Assembly: GCA_030683815.1 (NCBI GenBank)
Contig: JAUXPJ010000019.1
Coordinates: 1-64,000, forward strand
Reading direction: 5' to 3'
DNA length: 64,000 nt
Origin: Flavobacteriaceae bacterium
GTDB taxonomy: Bacteria > Bacteroidota > Bacteroidia > Flavobacteriales > Flavobacteriaceae
Part shown: positions 35,257-43,572 of the stretch, in pieces
How the letters are laid out: the number at the start of each line of letters is the position of its first letter
Position numbering within the stretch: position 1 is the stretch's first letter
Translations under genes and position numbers: made by a program
The notes under the pieces: model-generated
The model's input: only the letters and a program-made list of their open reading frames with translations
Told to the model about the DNA's origin: nothing
The model's database searches: none

Positions 35257-36264
35257 ATGAGAAAATTAATTATCCTATTCGCATTATTCAGCACTTTAGC
35301 CGTTGTCGCCCAAACTAAGGGAAAAGTTACGGGTTCATTATTTTTTAACTATCACTTAGATATGACAGAAGGAGCACTTCAAAAAAGTGCTTTCGAACTT
35401 GATCGTTCTTATTTAGGTTATGATCAAACTTTTAGTGATAAATTCTCTGCAAAAATAACATTAGATGTAGGAAAAGACAACGTAAGTGATTTTACCTATT
35501 ATTTAAAAGCAGCTCAATTAGATTATAAAGCCGCAAATTGGGCAAAAATTTCTACCGGTATGATTGGGTTGAACCAATTTAGTGACCAAGAAAAATTTTG
35601 GGGATATCGTTATATCTACAAATCATTCCAAGATCAGCACAGTTTTGGTACCAGCGCTGATTTAGGTTTAAATTCAGAATTCACGATTAACAAAACATTA
35701 AAAATGAATGTATTTGTTTTAAATGGTGAAGGATATAAAAAAGTACAGGATTTATATGGTAAACACAAAGTAGGTGGCAATTTAGTGTACTCCCCAACAG
35801 ATAAATATACATTTAAAGTGTATTATGCTGAACAAAACAGTAAGAAATTAGCAGGTACCACAGTGGTAGAAAACCCGACCGTTAAAAATGTTTCCTTTTT
35901 CGCCGGTTATGATAACAAAAATATCTTTAGAATTGGAGCTGAATATAATATGATGAACGACGGGAAGAAATTCACAGATCCTGTATTAGATGCTAATTTA
36001 GGAGGGTTCTCTATTTACTCTGCTTACATTGTAAATAAGAAAACAGAATTTTTTGCACGTTATGATCAATTAGAATCAAACAAAATAGGGACTGCAACTG
36101 CTAATTGGAATGCAACTAAAGATGGTTCTGCGATAATTGCGGGTGTTCAGTACGCTCCGGTTAAAGGAATCAAAACGTCATTAAATTACCGTACTTGGAA
36201 CTATGACCTCGCTACTGTTAATGATAATTCATTTGTATATCTAAATTTAGAATACAAATTCTAA
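35257..36264 (+). CDS. Outer-membrane beta-barrel porin-like protein
   Basis: A 335-residue protein with a signal peptide (ending AVVAQ). It has alternating amphipathic strands throughout and a C-terminal aromatic strand YLNLEYKF, the signature of an outer-membrane barrel. It is the first gene after the sigma-54 promoter and is followed 12 bases later by the Fe-S subunit gene. A role in letting the respiratory substrate oxyanion cross the outer membrane is likely from position; no specificity residues can be read. It belongs to the general group of porins of unknown specificity. Confidence 0.8.
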   Translation: MRKLIILFALFSTLAVVAQTKGKVTGSLFFNYHLDMTEGALQKSAFELDRSYLGYDQTFSDKFSAKITLDVGKDNVSDFTYYLKAAQLDYKAANWAKISTGMIGLNQFSDQEKFWGYRYIYKSFQDQHSFGTSADLGLNSEFTINKTLKMNVFVLNGEGYKKVQDLYGKHKVGGNLVYSPTDKYTFKVYYAEQNSKKLAGTTVVENPTVKNVSFFAGYDNKNIFRIGAEYNMMNDGKKFTDPVLDANLGGFSIYSAYIVNKKTEFFARYDQLESNKIGTATANWNATKDGSAIIAGVQYAPVKGIKTSLNYRTWNYDLATVNDNSFVYLNLEYKF

Positions 36265-36276
36265 AAAACGCGACTC

Positions 36277-37188
36277 ATGGATAAAAACAAAAAAGAAGAA
36301 ACCTTGTTAACTAAAAATCTTTCCCGAAAAAGTTTTTTGGTAACTGCAGGTGTAGCCGGGATAGGTGTTTTAGTTGCGGCAGAAGCAGCAACTAAATCAC
36401 GTCTGGTTCCCCCGGTGGAAATTCCTACAGGCGAAACTACAATTATAAAAATTGATGATTTCAAAACAGTAAAAATTGACAGCAAATCAGATATTTTAAT
36501 TCGTATGCAAGTAGAACTTAAAAAAGCGCTTACCAAACCTGTAGAACAACGTAAATGGAAAATGATGATTGACACACGTAAGTGTGTGGGTTGTCACGCA
36601 TGTACTGTTTCGTGTATTGCTGAAAATAAATTACCTCAAGGCGTAATTTACAGACCGGTAACCACCATTGAAATGGGAACTTACCCTAATTTAAAAATGA
36701 AGTTCCTTCCGCAACCATGTATGCAATGTGATACACCATCATGCGTACCGGTTTGTCCGGTGAATGCAACCGGGAAAAGACCAGACGGTATTATAAATAT
36801 AGATTATGATGTGTGTATTGGTTGTGGTAACTGTATTGAAGCGTGTCCTTACAAGCATCGCTCTATGGATACAGGCACTAACTACTGTGATGAAACTCCA
36901 TCGGTACAACCGTACGAATTGTTGCCAAATCACGAATATGGAAAAGATTGGACAAGAGAGGGTGAATTTTCGGCTACTGAAGGAAGCGCGCGTAAATGTA
37001 CCTTCTGTCTACATCGTTTAGAAGTAGGTGAATTACCACAATGCGTCACTACTTGTATTGGTCGTGCTACTTATTTTGGTGATATAAATGACCCTAATTC
37101 ACTGATTGCAGAAATGGCAGCAAAACCAAATCAGATGAAGTTATTAGAAGATAAAGGTACTAACCCAACTGTAACATATTTAATGTAA
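36277..37188 (+). CDS. Four-cluster Fe-S electron transfer subunit (TtrB/ArrB/SrrB-like)
   Basis: A 303-residue ferredoxin subunit of the DmsB/TtrB/PsrB group. Four Cys clusters are visible: [35 protein letters not shown] and [16 protein letters not shown] plus VTTC, matching four [4Fe-4S] centres. The N-terminus [16 protein letters not shown] is a Tat-like leader with RK in place of RR, followed by a linker of about 75 residues before the first cluster. It would pass electrons to or from the catalytic subunit, whose gene starts two bases after its stop. A Tat-type leader on the B subunit is seen in tetrathionate reductase-type enzymes and is less usual in others of the superfamily. Confidence 0.9.
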   Translation: MDKNKKEETLLTKNLSRKSFLVTAGVAGIGVLVAAEAATKSRLVPPVEIPTGETTIIKIDDFKTVKIDSKSDILIRMQVELKKALTKPVEQRKWKMMIDTRKCVGCHACTVSCIAENKLPQGVIYRPVTTIEMGTYPNLKMKFLPQPCMQCDTPSCVPVCPVNATGKRPDGIINIDYDVCIGCGNCIEACPYKHRSMDTGTNYCDETPSVQPYELLPNHEYGKDWTREGEFSATEGSARKCTFCLHRLEVGELPQCVTTCIGRATYFGDINDPNSLIAEMAAKPNQMKLLEDKGTNPTVTYLM

Positions 37189-37190
37189 TT

Positions 37191-40100
37191 ATGAAAAATT
37201 CAGATAAAATAAATATAAAACGCAGAAATTTCCTTGGAAAAGGCGCACTTCTTGGAGGTGTTTCATTAGCAGGAATGTTTTTTGGAGGCACGGCATCTGC
37301 TAAAGCTCAAACCGCTATCTTAAAAAAGAAAAGGGGTGAAAAACCGTATGAATTAAACAACGCTGAGAATATTATTTACTCTTCATGTTTAAATTGCAAT
37401 ACCGGTTGCGGTATGAAAGTAAAAATTCAGGATGGAGTGCTTTCTAAAATTGATGGAAATCCATATAGTCCATTTACAATGGTACCTCATATTGATTATA
37501 AAAACAGTATTGATGATGCTGCCAAAATTGATGGGGGCCTTTGTCCGAAAGGGCAAGCAGGAGTACAAATTGCATATGACCCATATCGTATCCGTCAAGT
37601 ATTGAAAAGAGACGGAAAAAGAGGGGAAAACAAATGGAAATCAGTTCCTTTTGATCAAGCAATTACTGAAATAACAGAAGGTGGTAACTTATTTGCTCAT
37701 GTACCCGGTGAAGAAAACCGTTATGTTGAAGGTTTACGTTCTATTAGAGCACTTAAGGACAATGATGTTGCTTCTGCAATGGCTAAAGATGTAGATGGTA
37801 TTTTTAATGAAAAAGACAAAACCAAGAAAAAAGAATTGGTAGAAGCGTTTAAAGTTACCTATGCAGCAGATTTAGATAAGTTAATTGATCCAAATCATCC
37901 AGATTTAGGTCCCAAAAACAACCAATTTGTAATGGCTTGGGGACGTTTAAAAAATGGTCGAAAAGATTTCTTCAATAGATTAGGTGCAGCTTTTGGAACT
38001 ACCAATTTACATGGGCACACAACGGTATGTCAAGGTTCATTGTATTTTACCTGTAAAGGAATAAGCGAGCAATACATTGGTGCCAAATTTACCGAGGGTC
38101 AAAAATTCTATTGGCAAACTGATATTGAAAGTGCCGAATATATTCTTTTTGTTGGATCCAATGTGTTAGAAGCAAATTACGGTCCAACGAATCGCACAGT
38201 TAGATTGATGAATAATCTTGAAAAAGGAACTACCAAAATTGGTGTTGTTGATCCACGTTTTTCAAAAGCAGCTAGTAAAGCGAAGACTTGGTTACCAATT
38301 AAACCGGGTGAAGATGGAGCTTTAGCATTAGCTATTGTTCAATGGATGATTGATAACAACCGTTACGATAGTAAATTCTTGAAATCAGCCAACAAAGCAG
38401 CTGCAAAAGAAGCTGGTGAAGCAAGCTGGTCAAATGCTACTTGGTTAGTGGAAATAACTGAAAAAGGTCCCGGAAAATTAGTGCGTGCTACTGATTTAGG
38501 AATCAAAGCTGCTGAAAAACGAGTAGTAGATGATCCTAAGGATAAAACAAAAGAGATAAACTATACAGAAGATTTTTTCACTGTGATGGTAAACGGAAAA
38601 CCTATGTGGGTAGATCCAAATGATGAAGATGAAGCTGTTTATGGTGATTTATTTATAGATACGACCATCAAAAATAAAGATGGTAAAGATGTACGAGTAA
38701 AATCTGGGATGCAAATACTGAAAGAATCGGCTAATGAAAAATCATTTGCAGAGTGGTGTAATTTAGCAGGGATCTCTCAAGATGCTGCAGTTGAAGTAGC
38801 GACAGACTTAACAAGCCATGGTAAAAAGGCATCTGTAGATTTACATAGAGGAGTTGCTCAACATACCAATGGTTTCTACAATGTATATTGTTGGATGGCT
38901 GTCAATATGTTAATAGGTAGCTTTGACTGGGCAGGTGGACTATCTGCAGGGGCAACTTATAAATATGATGGTTCTAATGATGGAGTTTTTGATTTGAAAA
39001 AACAAAGCGGTAAAGTCAAAGCTTTTGGTATCAGTTCTATTCGTCATGAAGTAGATTATGAAAAATCAACATTGTTTGCAGGATACCCTGCTAAACGTAA
39101 TTGGTATCCACTTTCTTCGGATATGTACCAGGAAATTATTCCAAGTATTGGAGATGCGTACCCTTATGGCGTAAAAGCATTATTTATGTACATGGGTGCA
39201 CCAACATATGCGCTACCAGCCGGTCAAACCAATATTGAAGTGCTTTCAGATGTCAACAAATTACCCTTATTCTTTACCAGTGATATTTTGGTTGGAACTA
39301 CGTCTATGTATTCCGATTATATCTTCCCGGATTTATCATATTTAGAAAGATGGGAATTCCAAGGAAATCACTTTAATAATATCTATAAAATTGAAACGGT
39401 TCGTCAACCTGCCATTTCACCAATACCAGAAACCGTAAAAATTTATGGTGAAGAAATGCCTATAAGTTTAGAAGCGCTGTTTATGGGTATCAATGAAAAA
39501 CTAGGTTTAAAAGCGTTTGGTAAAGATGCCTTAGGAAGTGGTTTGCATATAAACAGACCGGAAGATTTATACTTAAGAGGAGTAGCTAATTTAGGTACAT
39601 CAGAAAATGGAGGTGTTCCAATGGCAAGTAAAGCTGAACAAGAAGCCTTCTCTAAAGCAAGAAGACACCTAGATAAATCGGTGTTTGATGAAGATAAATG
39701 GAAGAAAATTGTAGGGAAAGAAAATTGGGCACAAGTAGTATATGTGCTTAATAGAGGCGGAAGATTCCAAGAACATTCAAAAGGTTTAAGCGGTAAAATG
39801 TTAGCCAACAAATATGGCAAATTGTTAAACTTATACCAAGAAAAAACAGCGAGTAAGAAATATTCAGGAACCGGTAAAAGCTATTATGGGTATCCTAAAT
39901 ATGTTCCTTTAGCTCAATTTGATGGAAAACCACTTGATAAACTTGCTGATGGTTATGATCTGACATTAATTACTCATAGAACCATCACCCAAACTAAATC
40001 GAGAACAAATGGGGCTTATTGGTTAACTGCAATAGAACCGGATAATGGTATTATCATTAGCAATCAAGATGCGTATAGATTAGGTTTAAAAGCCGGTGAT

Positions 40101-40433
40101 ATGGTAAAAGTAGTGAGCGCTACCAATAAAGAAGGTATCTATGATTTAAAACATGGCAACACAAAAGAAATGATTGGAAAAGTAATTCCTACTGAAGGAA
40201 TCAGACCGGGGGTTATTTCGTTTACTTTAGGTTTTGGTAATTGGGCATCCGGTGCAGCCGATATGTTAATTAACGGTGAAGTTGTAGTAGGCGACGAAAG
40301 AAGAGGAAAAGGAATAATGGCCAATGCAGCTATGTGGACAGATCCTTCTTTAAACAACAATACCTGTTTGGTAGATCCGGTTGGAGGAAGTGTTTCTTTC
40401 TATGACACTAAAGTAAATTTAGTTAAAGTTTAG
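37191..40433 (+). CDS. Molybdopterin oxidoreductase catalytic subunit, TtrA/SrrA/ArrA superfamily
   Basis: A 1080-residue catalytic subunit of the complex iron-sulfur molybdoenzyme group. It has a Tat leader (KRRNFLGKGALL, then a hydrophobic run to ASAKA) and a [4Fe-4S] site C66-x2-C69-x3-C73 with C118 (GGLCPKG). The Mo-binding region is GHTTVCQGSLYFTC, where C280 is the likely Mo ligand. GSNVLEANYGPTNR and the C-terminal dinucleotide-binding domain (LITHRTITQTKSRTNGAYWL) follow. At 1080 residues it is longer than ArrA and ArxA (about 830-860) and close to TtrA-like and SrrA-like enzymes. The nearby ars genes favour arsenate, but selenite and tetrathionate stay open. No membrane subunit gene follows. 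Confidence 0.88.
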   Translation: MKNSDKINIKRRNFLGKGALLGGVSLAGMFFGGTASAKAQTAILKKKRGEKPYELNNAENIIYSSCLNCNTGCGMKVKIQDGVLSKIDGNPYSPFTMVPHIDYKNSIDDAAKIDGGLCPKGQAGVQIAYDPYRIRQVLKRDGKRGENKWKSVPFDQAITEITEGGNLFAHVPGEENRYVEGLRSIRALKDNDVASAMAKDVDGIFNEKDKTKKKELVEAFKVTYAADLDKLIDPNHPDLGPKNNQFVMAWGRLKNGRKDFFNRLGAAFGTTNLHGHTTVCQGSLYFTCKGISEQYIGAKFTEGQKFYWQTDIESAEYILFVGSNVLEANYGPTNRTVRLMNNLEKGTTKIGVVDPRFSKAASKAKTWLPIKPGEDGALALAIVQWMIDNNRYDSKFLKSANKAAAKEAGEASWSNATWLVEITEKGPGKLVRATDLGIKAAEKRVVDDPKDKTKEINYTEDFFTVMVNGKPMWVDPNDEDEAVYGDLFIDTTIKNKDGKDVRVKSGMQILKESANEKSFAEWCNLAGISQDAAVEVATDLTSHGKKASVDLHRGVAQHTNGFYNVYCWMAVNMLIGSFDWAGGLSAGATYKYDGSNDGVFDLKKQSGKVKAFGISSIRHEVDYEKSTLFAGYPAKRNWYPLSSDMYQEIIPSIGDAYPYGVKALFMYMGAPTYALPAGQTNIEVLSDVNKLPLFFTSDILVGTTSMYSDYIFPDLSYLERWEFQGNHFNNIYKIETVRQPAISPIPETVKIYGEEMPISLEALFMGINEKLGLKAFGKDALGSGLHINRPEDLYLRGVANLGTSENGGVPMASKAEQEAFSKARRHLDKSVFDEDKWKKIVGKENWAQVVYVLNRGGRFQEHSKGLSGKMLANKYGKLLNLYQEKTASKKYSGTGKSYYGYPKYVPLAQFDGKPLDKLADGYDLTLITHRTITQTKSRTNGAYWLTAIEPDNGIIISNQDAYRLGLKAGDMVKVVSATNKEGIYDLKHGNTKEMIGKVIPTEGIRPGVISFTLGFGNWASGAADMLINGEVVVGDERRGKGIMANAAMWTDPSLNNNTCLVDPVGGSVSFYDTKVNLVKV

Positions 40434-40460
40434 AATTGTATTAGGTTTTGATTTTAATAA

Positions 40461-40492
40461 GAAAGGTCGTTTTGCTTTTAAAACGGCCTTTT
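40461..40492 (+). terminator. Hairpin between catalytic subunit and tatA
   Basis: AAAGGTCGTTTT pairs (one G-T) with AAAACGGCCTTT, flanked by a T. It could lower expression of tatA and the genes after it relative to the structural genes. Confidence 0.7.
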
Positions 40493-40505
40493 AAAAAACA
40501 AAAAA

Positions 40506-40700
40506 ATGATAATTATGTATGTGCAAAATATTTTTTTAGGAATGGTGGGGGTACCACAAATTGTTATTATTCTGGTGGTGGTTTTATTGCTTTTTGGCGG
40601 TAAAAAAATACCTGAATTAATGAAAGGGATTGGACAAGGGATTAAAGAGTTTAAAAATGCTGCCAAAGACATAACTGAGGTTGATAAAAAAGAATCCTAA
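40506..40700 (+). CDS. tatA: Twin-arginine translocase subunit TatA/TatE
   Basis: A 64-residue TatA-type protein with one N-terminal membrane span ([17 protein letters not shown]), the [21 protein letters not shown] amphipathic helix with its FG hinge, and a charged tail. It forms the pore of the Tat export system with TatBC. The start may be the first ATG or the second at 40515. Its place directly after two Tat-dependent subunits suggests a copy meant for this enzyme. No tatC is in the window, so it must work with a TatC encoded elsewhere. Confidence 0.92.
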   Translation: MIIMYVQNIFLGMVGVPQIVIILVVVLLLFGGKKIPELMKGIGQGIKEFKNAAKDITEVDKKES

Positions 40701-40775
40701 GTTTTTCTTTTCCCCCTAATTGTGTATGTGGATTTTTTTCAGTTTGAATAAATAGTTTAGTAAATCAATTGTAAA

Positions 40776-41354
40776 ATGTTTGATGAGTATTATTTCCCCA
40801 ATGTATTAACCCTTTGCGGTTCCGGACGAAATGTTGGTAAAACTTATTTGGGTTGCCAAATCATCAAACATTTTTCAAAAGAAAATCTAATTATTGCAGT
40901 TAAAATTTCAAAATTCAATCATCAACAACCAGAAGATGGAGCCATGTTATTAGTCAACCAATCCATTGGATTTCAAATTTGGAGACAAATTAAAGCAACA
41001 GAAAAAGACAGTGGCCGTTATCTAAACGCAGGAGCGAATGCTTCTTATTATATTGAGTGTGATGATACACATCTTTTAGAAGCTTTTTTGGTTATTTATA
41101 AAATTTATGGCAATTCTTGCTCAATAGTTTGCGAATCTGCAAGTATCACGAAATACATAAATCCGGCTATTTCTATTTTTGTTGAATCAGCTGCTTATCC
41201 AACTGAGCAAAACAAATTACACTTTTTAAATCAAAGCACTTTAGTCTTAAAAGAAAGAAGTATTGAAATTTCAATACCTCAATTATTTCTTAGTGCAGAA
41301 AAGAACAAATGGTTAGTGAGTCAACACTCTAATAATATTAGCTGTTATGTTTAA
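40776..41354 (+). CDS. P-loop NTPase, MobB-like (possible molybdopterin cofactor helper)
   Basis: A 192-residue cytoplasmic protein with an N-terminal P-loop-like GSGRNVGKT (residues 15-23). The later KDSGRYLNAGA segment resembles the KD-x-R-x-x-AGA motif of MobB, a GTPase that helps make the guanine dinucleotide form of the molybdenum cofactor. The Walker motif has an extra residue compared with GxxxxGKT. Its stop overlaps the Crp/Fnr gene by eight bases. The assignment rests on motif likeness plus position beside a molybdoenzyme and moa genes; it could be another P-loop helper. Confidence 0.5.
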   Translation: MFDEYYFPNVLTLCGSGRNVGKTYLGCQIIKHFSKENLIIAVKISKFNHQQPEDGAMLLVNQSIGFQIWRQIKATEKDSGRYLNAGANASYYIECDDTHLLEAFLVIYKIYGNSCSIVCESASITKYINPAISIFVESAAYPTEQNKLHFLNQSTLVLKERSIEISIPQLFLSAEKNKWLVSQHSNNISCYV

Positions 41355-42114
41355 TTCATTAAATCAAGATTTAAATAATATAGGTTTAAAACAAAGCAGT
41401 AGATTAAATAACCAATTAAAATTACTTGCTCAAAATAAAGACACCTCTTATTTGATTAGCATTAAAAATTTGGAAAATGGATCTTTTTTAGCAGAAGAAA
41501 ATAAAGCTGTAAACGGAATTTATTTTATTTTGAAGGGTAAGGTAAAAGTTTTTAATACTGAAATGAATCAAAAAACGAAGATTTTTAGGTTGGCTTCCAG
41601 TGGTGATATTGTCGGATTTTCAAGTTTAAATTCTGTGAATTATTGGTCTAGCGCGATTGCTATTGAAAACGTTGAGGCATACTTTATAAATCTTAAAAGT
41701 TTAAGATACATTTTAAAAAATAACAGTAAGCTTAGTTTTTTATTTATAAATGCGCTTGCTTTAAAACTTCACCATTATGAAATGCGTCAAAGATATTTAA
41801 ATTTATTTCCTGCACAAGAACGTGTTATTGAAATATTATTATTGACAGCTAATAAGTTTGGAAACGCCAACCGGTACGGTATAGAGATTACAGATTGTAT
41901 TTCAAGAAAGGAAATTGCCTCATTTGCCAATACTTCTACAGAAAATGCAATACGTTCCCATAGGTCTTTAAATTCAAAAAACTACATTTCAATAGTAGGT
42001 AAAAAAATAATTATAAAAAATAAGGAGGCATTGATAAATCAACTGAAACAATATTGTTGCGCGAATAATTTGAAAGTTGGTGTCCATACGTGCTATCTGG
42101 ATTTATTTTATTAA
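41347..42114 (+). CDS. Crp/Fnr-family transcription regulator with Cys-rich tail
   Basis: A 255-residue regulator with an N-terminal cyclic-nucleotide-binding-like barrel (about residues 35-145), a dimer helix, and a Crp winged helix-turn-helix (ISRKEIASFANTSTENAIRSHRSLNSKNYI). The N-terminal Cys cluster of Fnr is absent. The C-terminal tail carries C237, C238 and C249 (QYCCANNLKVGVHTCYLDLF). Three thiols could bind a metal or metalloid, or sense redox state, but this is untested. It is the last gene of the respiratory block and overlaps the MobB-like gene, giving the module a second regulator besides the NtrC-type activator. Confidence 0.85.
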   Translation: MFNSLNQDLNNIGLKQSSRLNNQLKLLAQNKDTSYLISIKNLENGSFLAEENKAVNGIYFILKGKVKVFNTEMNQKTKIFRLASSGDIVGFSSLNSVNYWSSAIAIENVEAYFINLKSLRYILKNNSKLSFLFINALALKLHHYEMRQRYLNLFPAQERVIEILLLTANKFGNANRYGIEITDCISRKEIASFANTSTENAIRSHRSLNSKNYISIVGKKIIIKNKEALINQLKQYCCANNLKVGVHTCYLDLFY

Positions 42115-42196
42115 AGAATAACAAAATACATATATTGGCAAAATAACTTTCTCAAGTAGAACGATAATATAGAGGTAAATCAAAAGAATGATGTAA

Positions 42197-42344
42197 ATGA
42201 AAGAGCTTAAAGATAAATTTGGTCAAAAAAATTACCTACTTGAGATTGGCAATTACCGATCGTTATAATTTGTGTTGCCAATACTGTATGCCGCTTCACT
42301 GTAATAATTCCCAACAGCACTTGCATTTAATATTAAAGAAGGTA
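42197..42344 (+). pseudogene. moaA: moaA remnant, N-terminal stub, frameshifted and cut short
   Basis: Reading from ATG 42197 gives MKELKDKFGQKNYLL, then a +1 shift near 42239 restores LRLAITDRYNLCCQYCMPLH. This matches the start of GTP 3',8-cyclase MoaA (FGRxxxYLRxSxTDRCNxRCxYCMP). The first Cys of the radical-SAM CxxxCxxC motif is Tyr, and an Arg in the motif is Cys, so the stub has point changes as well as a frameshift. It stops after about 48 codons of some 320, where the facing moaE gene begins. It cannot make a working enzyme. Confidence 0.75.
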
Positions 42345-42354
42345 TAGACAATTA

Positions 42355-42780
42355 TTAAGGATGGGTATTTACCCACACCTGTCCATCGATAAAATGCTCT
42401 TTTTTCCAAATAGGTACAGTTTCTTTTAAGGTATCAATGGCATATTCACATGCTTTAAATGCCGCTCCTCGATGTGCTGATGATACTGCAATAATTACCG
42501 GAATATCGCCAATTTGTAAATCACCTGTGGCATGATGGATGGCAATTTTATAAATATCGAAGCTGGCAATAGCTTGCTCAGCAATTTTGGTCATTTCTTT
42601 TACCGCCATAGAACTATAAGAAGAAAAGTTAAGCAAAGTAACCTCTTTTTGATATGAATGATTTCTCACGGTGCCTACAAATAGAGCAATCCCCCCACAA
42701 CTTGGATCCTTAACAAAATCATAGCAGGTTTGTAAATTTAATTTTTCTGAAGTTACTATAATTGAAGTGTTATTGTTCAT
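42355..42780 (-). CDS. moaE: Molybdopterin synthase catalytic subunit
   Basis: A 141-residue MoaE, the large subunit of molybdopterin synthase, which converts precursor Z (cPMP) to molybdopterin using the thiocarboxylate of MoaD. The family features are GGIALFVGTVRNH, SSAHRGAAFKACEYAID and the catalytic-type lysines in PIWKKEHF. It lies 12 bases after the moaD stop on the same strand. Only the two synthase subunits are intact here; moaA is broken and moaC, moeA and mobA are absent from the window, so cofactor supply depends on genes elsewhere. Confidence 0.94.
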   Translation of the reverse strand: MNNNTSIIVTSEKLNLQTCYDFVKDPSCGGIALFVGTVRNHSYQKEVTLLNFSSYSSMAVKEMTKIAEQAIASFDIYKIAIHHATGDLQIGDIPVIIAVSSAHRGAAFKACEYAIDTLKETVPIWKKEHFIDGQVWVNTHP

Positions 42781-42792
42781 AATAATAAAAAT

Positions 42793-43032
42793 TTAACCTC
42801 CGCTTACGGGCGGAATTAAGGCAACAACCTGCTGTTCATGAATTCGGGCATTATCATCCGCATAAGTTTCACCCAGCGCCACTGCAAAATGGAGTGCAGT
42901 CGACTTGGGATTATTTTTTATAATAAAAGCCTTTAATTCCACAACATTTATGGGACTGGGAACTTCGAGCTCTATAGTTGTTTTCCCAAATATATCGGTA
43001 AAGATCCCGAAGAACAATACCTTAATTTTCAT
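42793..43032 (-). CDS. moaD: Molybdopterin synthase sulfur carrier subunit
   Basis: A 79-residue beta-grasp protein ending VALIPPVSGG. The terminal GG is the site of thiocarboxylation for sulfur transfer within MoaDE. A start near MKIKVLFFGIFTDI is typical of MoaD. It is the first gene of the short leftward moaD-moaE operon, with a TAnnTTTG element 16 bases upstream at 43049-43056. Confidence 0.94.
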   Translation of the reverse strand: MKIKVLFFGIFTDIFGKTTIELEVPSPINVVELKAFIIKNNPKSTALHFAVALGETYADDNARIHEQQVVALIPPVSGG

Positions 43033-43048
43033 GAATTAATATTTCCTG

Positions 43049-43056
43049 CAAATTTA
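43049..43056 (-). promoter_or_regulatory. -7 element of moaDE
   Basis: On the minus strand this reads TAAATTTG, a full TAnnTTTG match close before moaD. Confidence 0.55.
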
Positions 43057-43273
43057 CATATTTATCAGTTAATGGAACTGATAACAGACTCATTTACTGC
43101 CATATTATATTTTGAAATATTTAAATTTAAATAAAGTCATTTTTTAAATCAATGATTACCTATAAAGTGACACTAATTAACTTAAAAATGAATGTAAATA
43201 ATTATTATTTGAGATGAAATAAATCCGACAAAATCTGCTGTAAAATCAAAAACTTTACAAAAACCCTGCGCAT

Positions 43274-43308
43274 AAAAAAAGAGTTACAAATTTAGAACTT
43301 ATAACTCT
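43274..43308 (-). terminator. Terminator of the tRNA cluster
   Basis: On the minus strand AGAGTTA pairs with TAACTCT and is followed by a T run. It lies just past the tRNA-Arg 3' end. The bases 43057-43273 hold nothing recognisable. Confidence 0.7.
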
Positions 43309-43320
43309 TCAGCAATCAAG

Positions 43321-43394
43321 TGATCACGACAGGATTCGAACCTGTGACCGTCTGCTTAGAAGGCAGATGCTCTATCCAGCTGAGCTACGTGACC
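43321..43394 (-). tRNA. tRNA-Arg (anticodon TCT)
   Basis: The complement gives a full cloverleaf: acceptor GGTCACG/CGTGATC, D-arm AGCTCAGCTGGATAGAGC, anticodon loop CTTCTAA and T-arm GGTTCGAATCC. It reads AGA. Its 3' end faces the molybdoenzyme region. Confidence 0.95.
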
Positions 43395-43406
43395 ATTTAT
43401 ATTTTG

Positions 43407-43481
43407 TCGGGGTGGCAGGATTCGAACCTGCGACCTCCTGCTCCCAAAGCAGGCGCGATAACCGGGCTACGCTACACCCCG
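43407..43481 (-). tRNA. tRNA-Pro (anticodon TGG)
   Basis: Acceptor CGGGGTG/CACCCCG, anticodon stem CTGCT/AGCAG around loop TTGGG, and T-loop TTCGAAT. It reads CCA. Confidence 0.95.
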
Positions 43482-43487
43482 AAGGTG

Positions 43488-43572
43488 CGGAGAGTGTGGG
43501 ATTCGAACCCACGCGACAGTTACCCGTCGACAGTTTAGCAAACTGCTCCATTAACCACTCTGGCAACTCTCC
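43488..43572 (-). tRNA. tRNA-Ser (anticodon GCT)
   Basis: An 85-base class II tRNA with a long variable arm. Acceptor GGAGAGT/ACTCTCC, anticodon loop TTGCTAA between CAGT and ACTG. It reads AGC. Confidence 0.95.

Noticed and set aside
37191-40433. Firm naming of the catalytic subunit as ArrA (arsenate reductase) or ArxA
   Set aside because: The length and the HTTVCQGS region fit TtrA/SrrA-like enzymes better. The ars neighbours are only circumstantial, so no gene symbol is given.
42115-42196. Possible promoter or regulatory RNA before the moaA stub
   Set aside because: No TAnnTTTG element or hairpin could be supported; a molybdenum cofactor riboswitch needs structure elements that were not seen.
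27425-43394. Integrative island ending in the tRNA-Arg 3' end
   Set aside because: No integrase, and no copy of the tRNA 3' end was found near the left border. Kept only as a weak idea with the MITE remnant.
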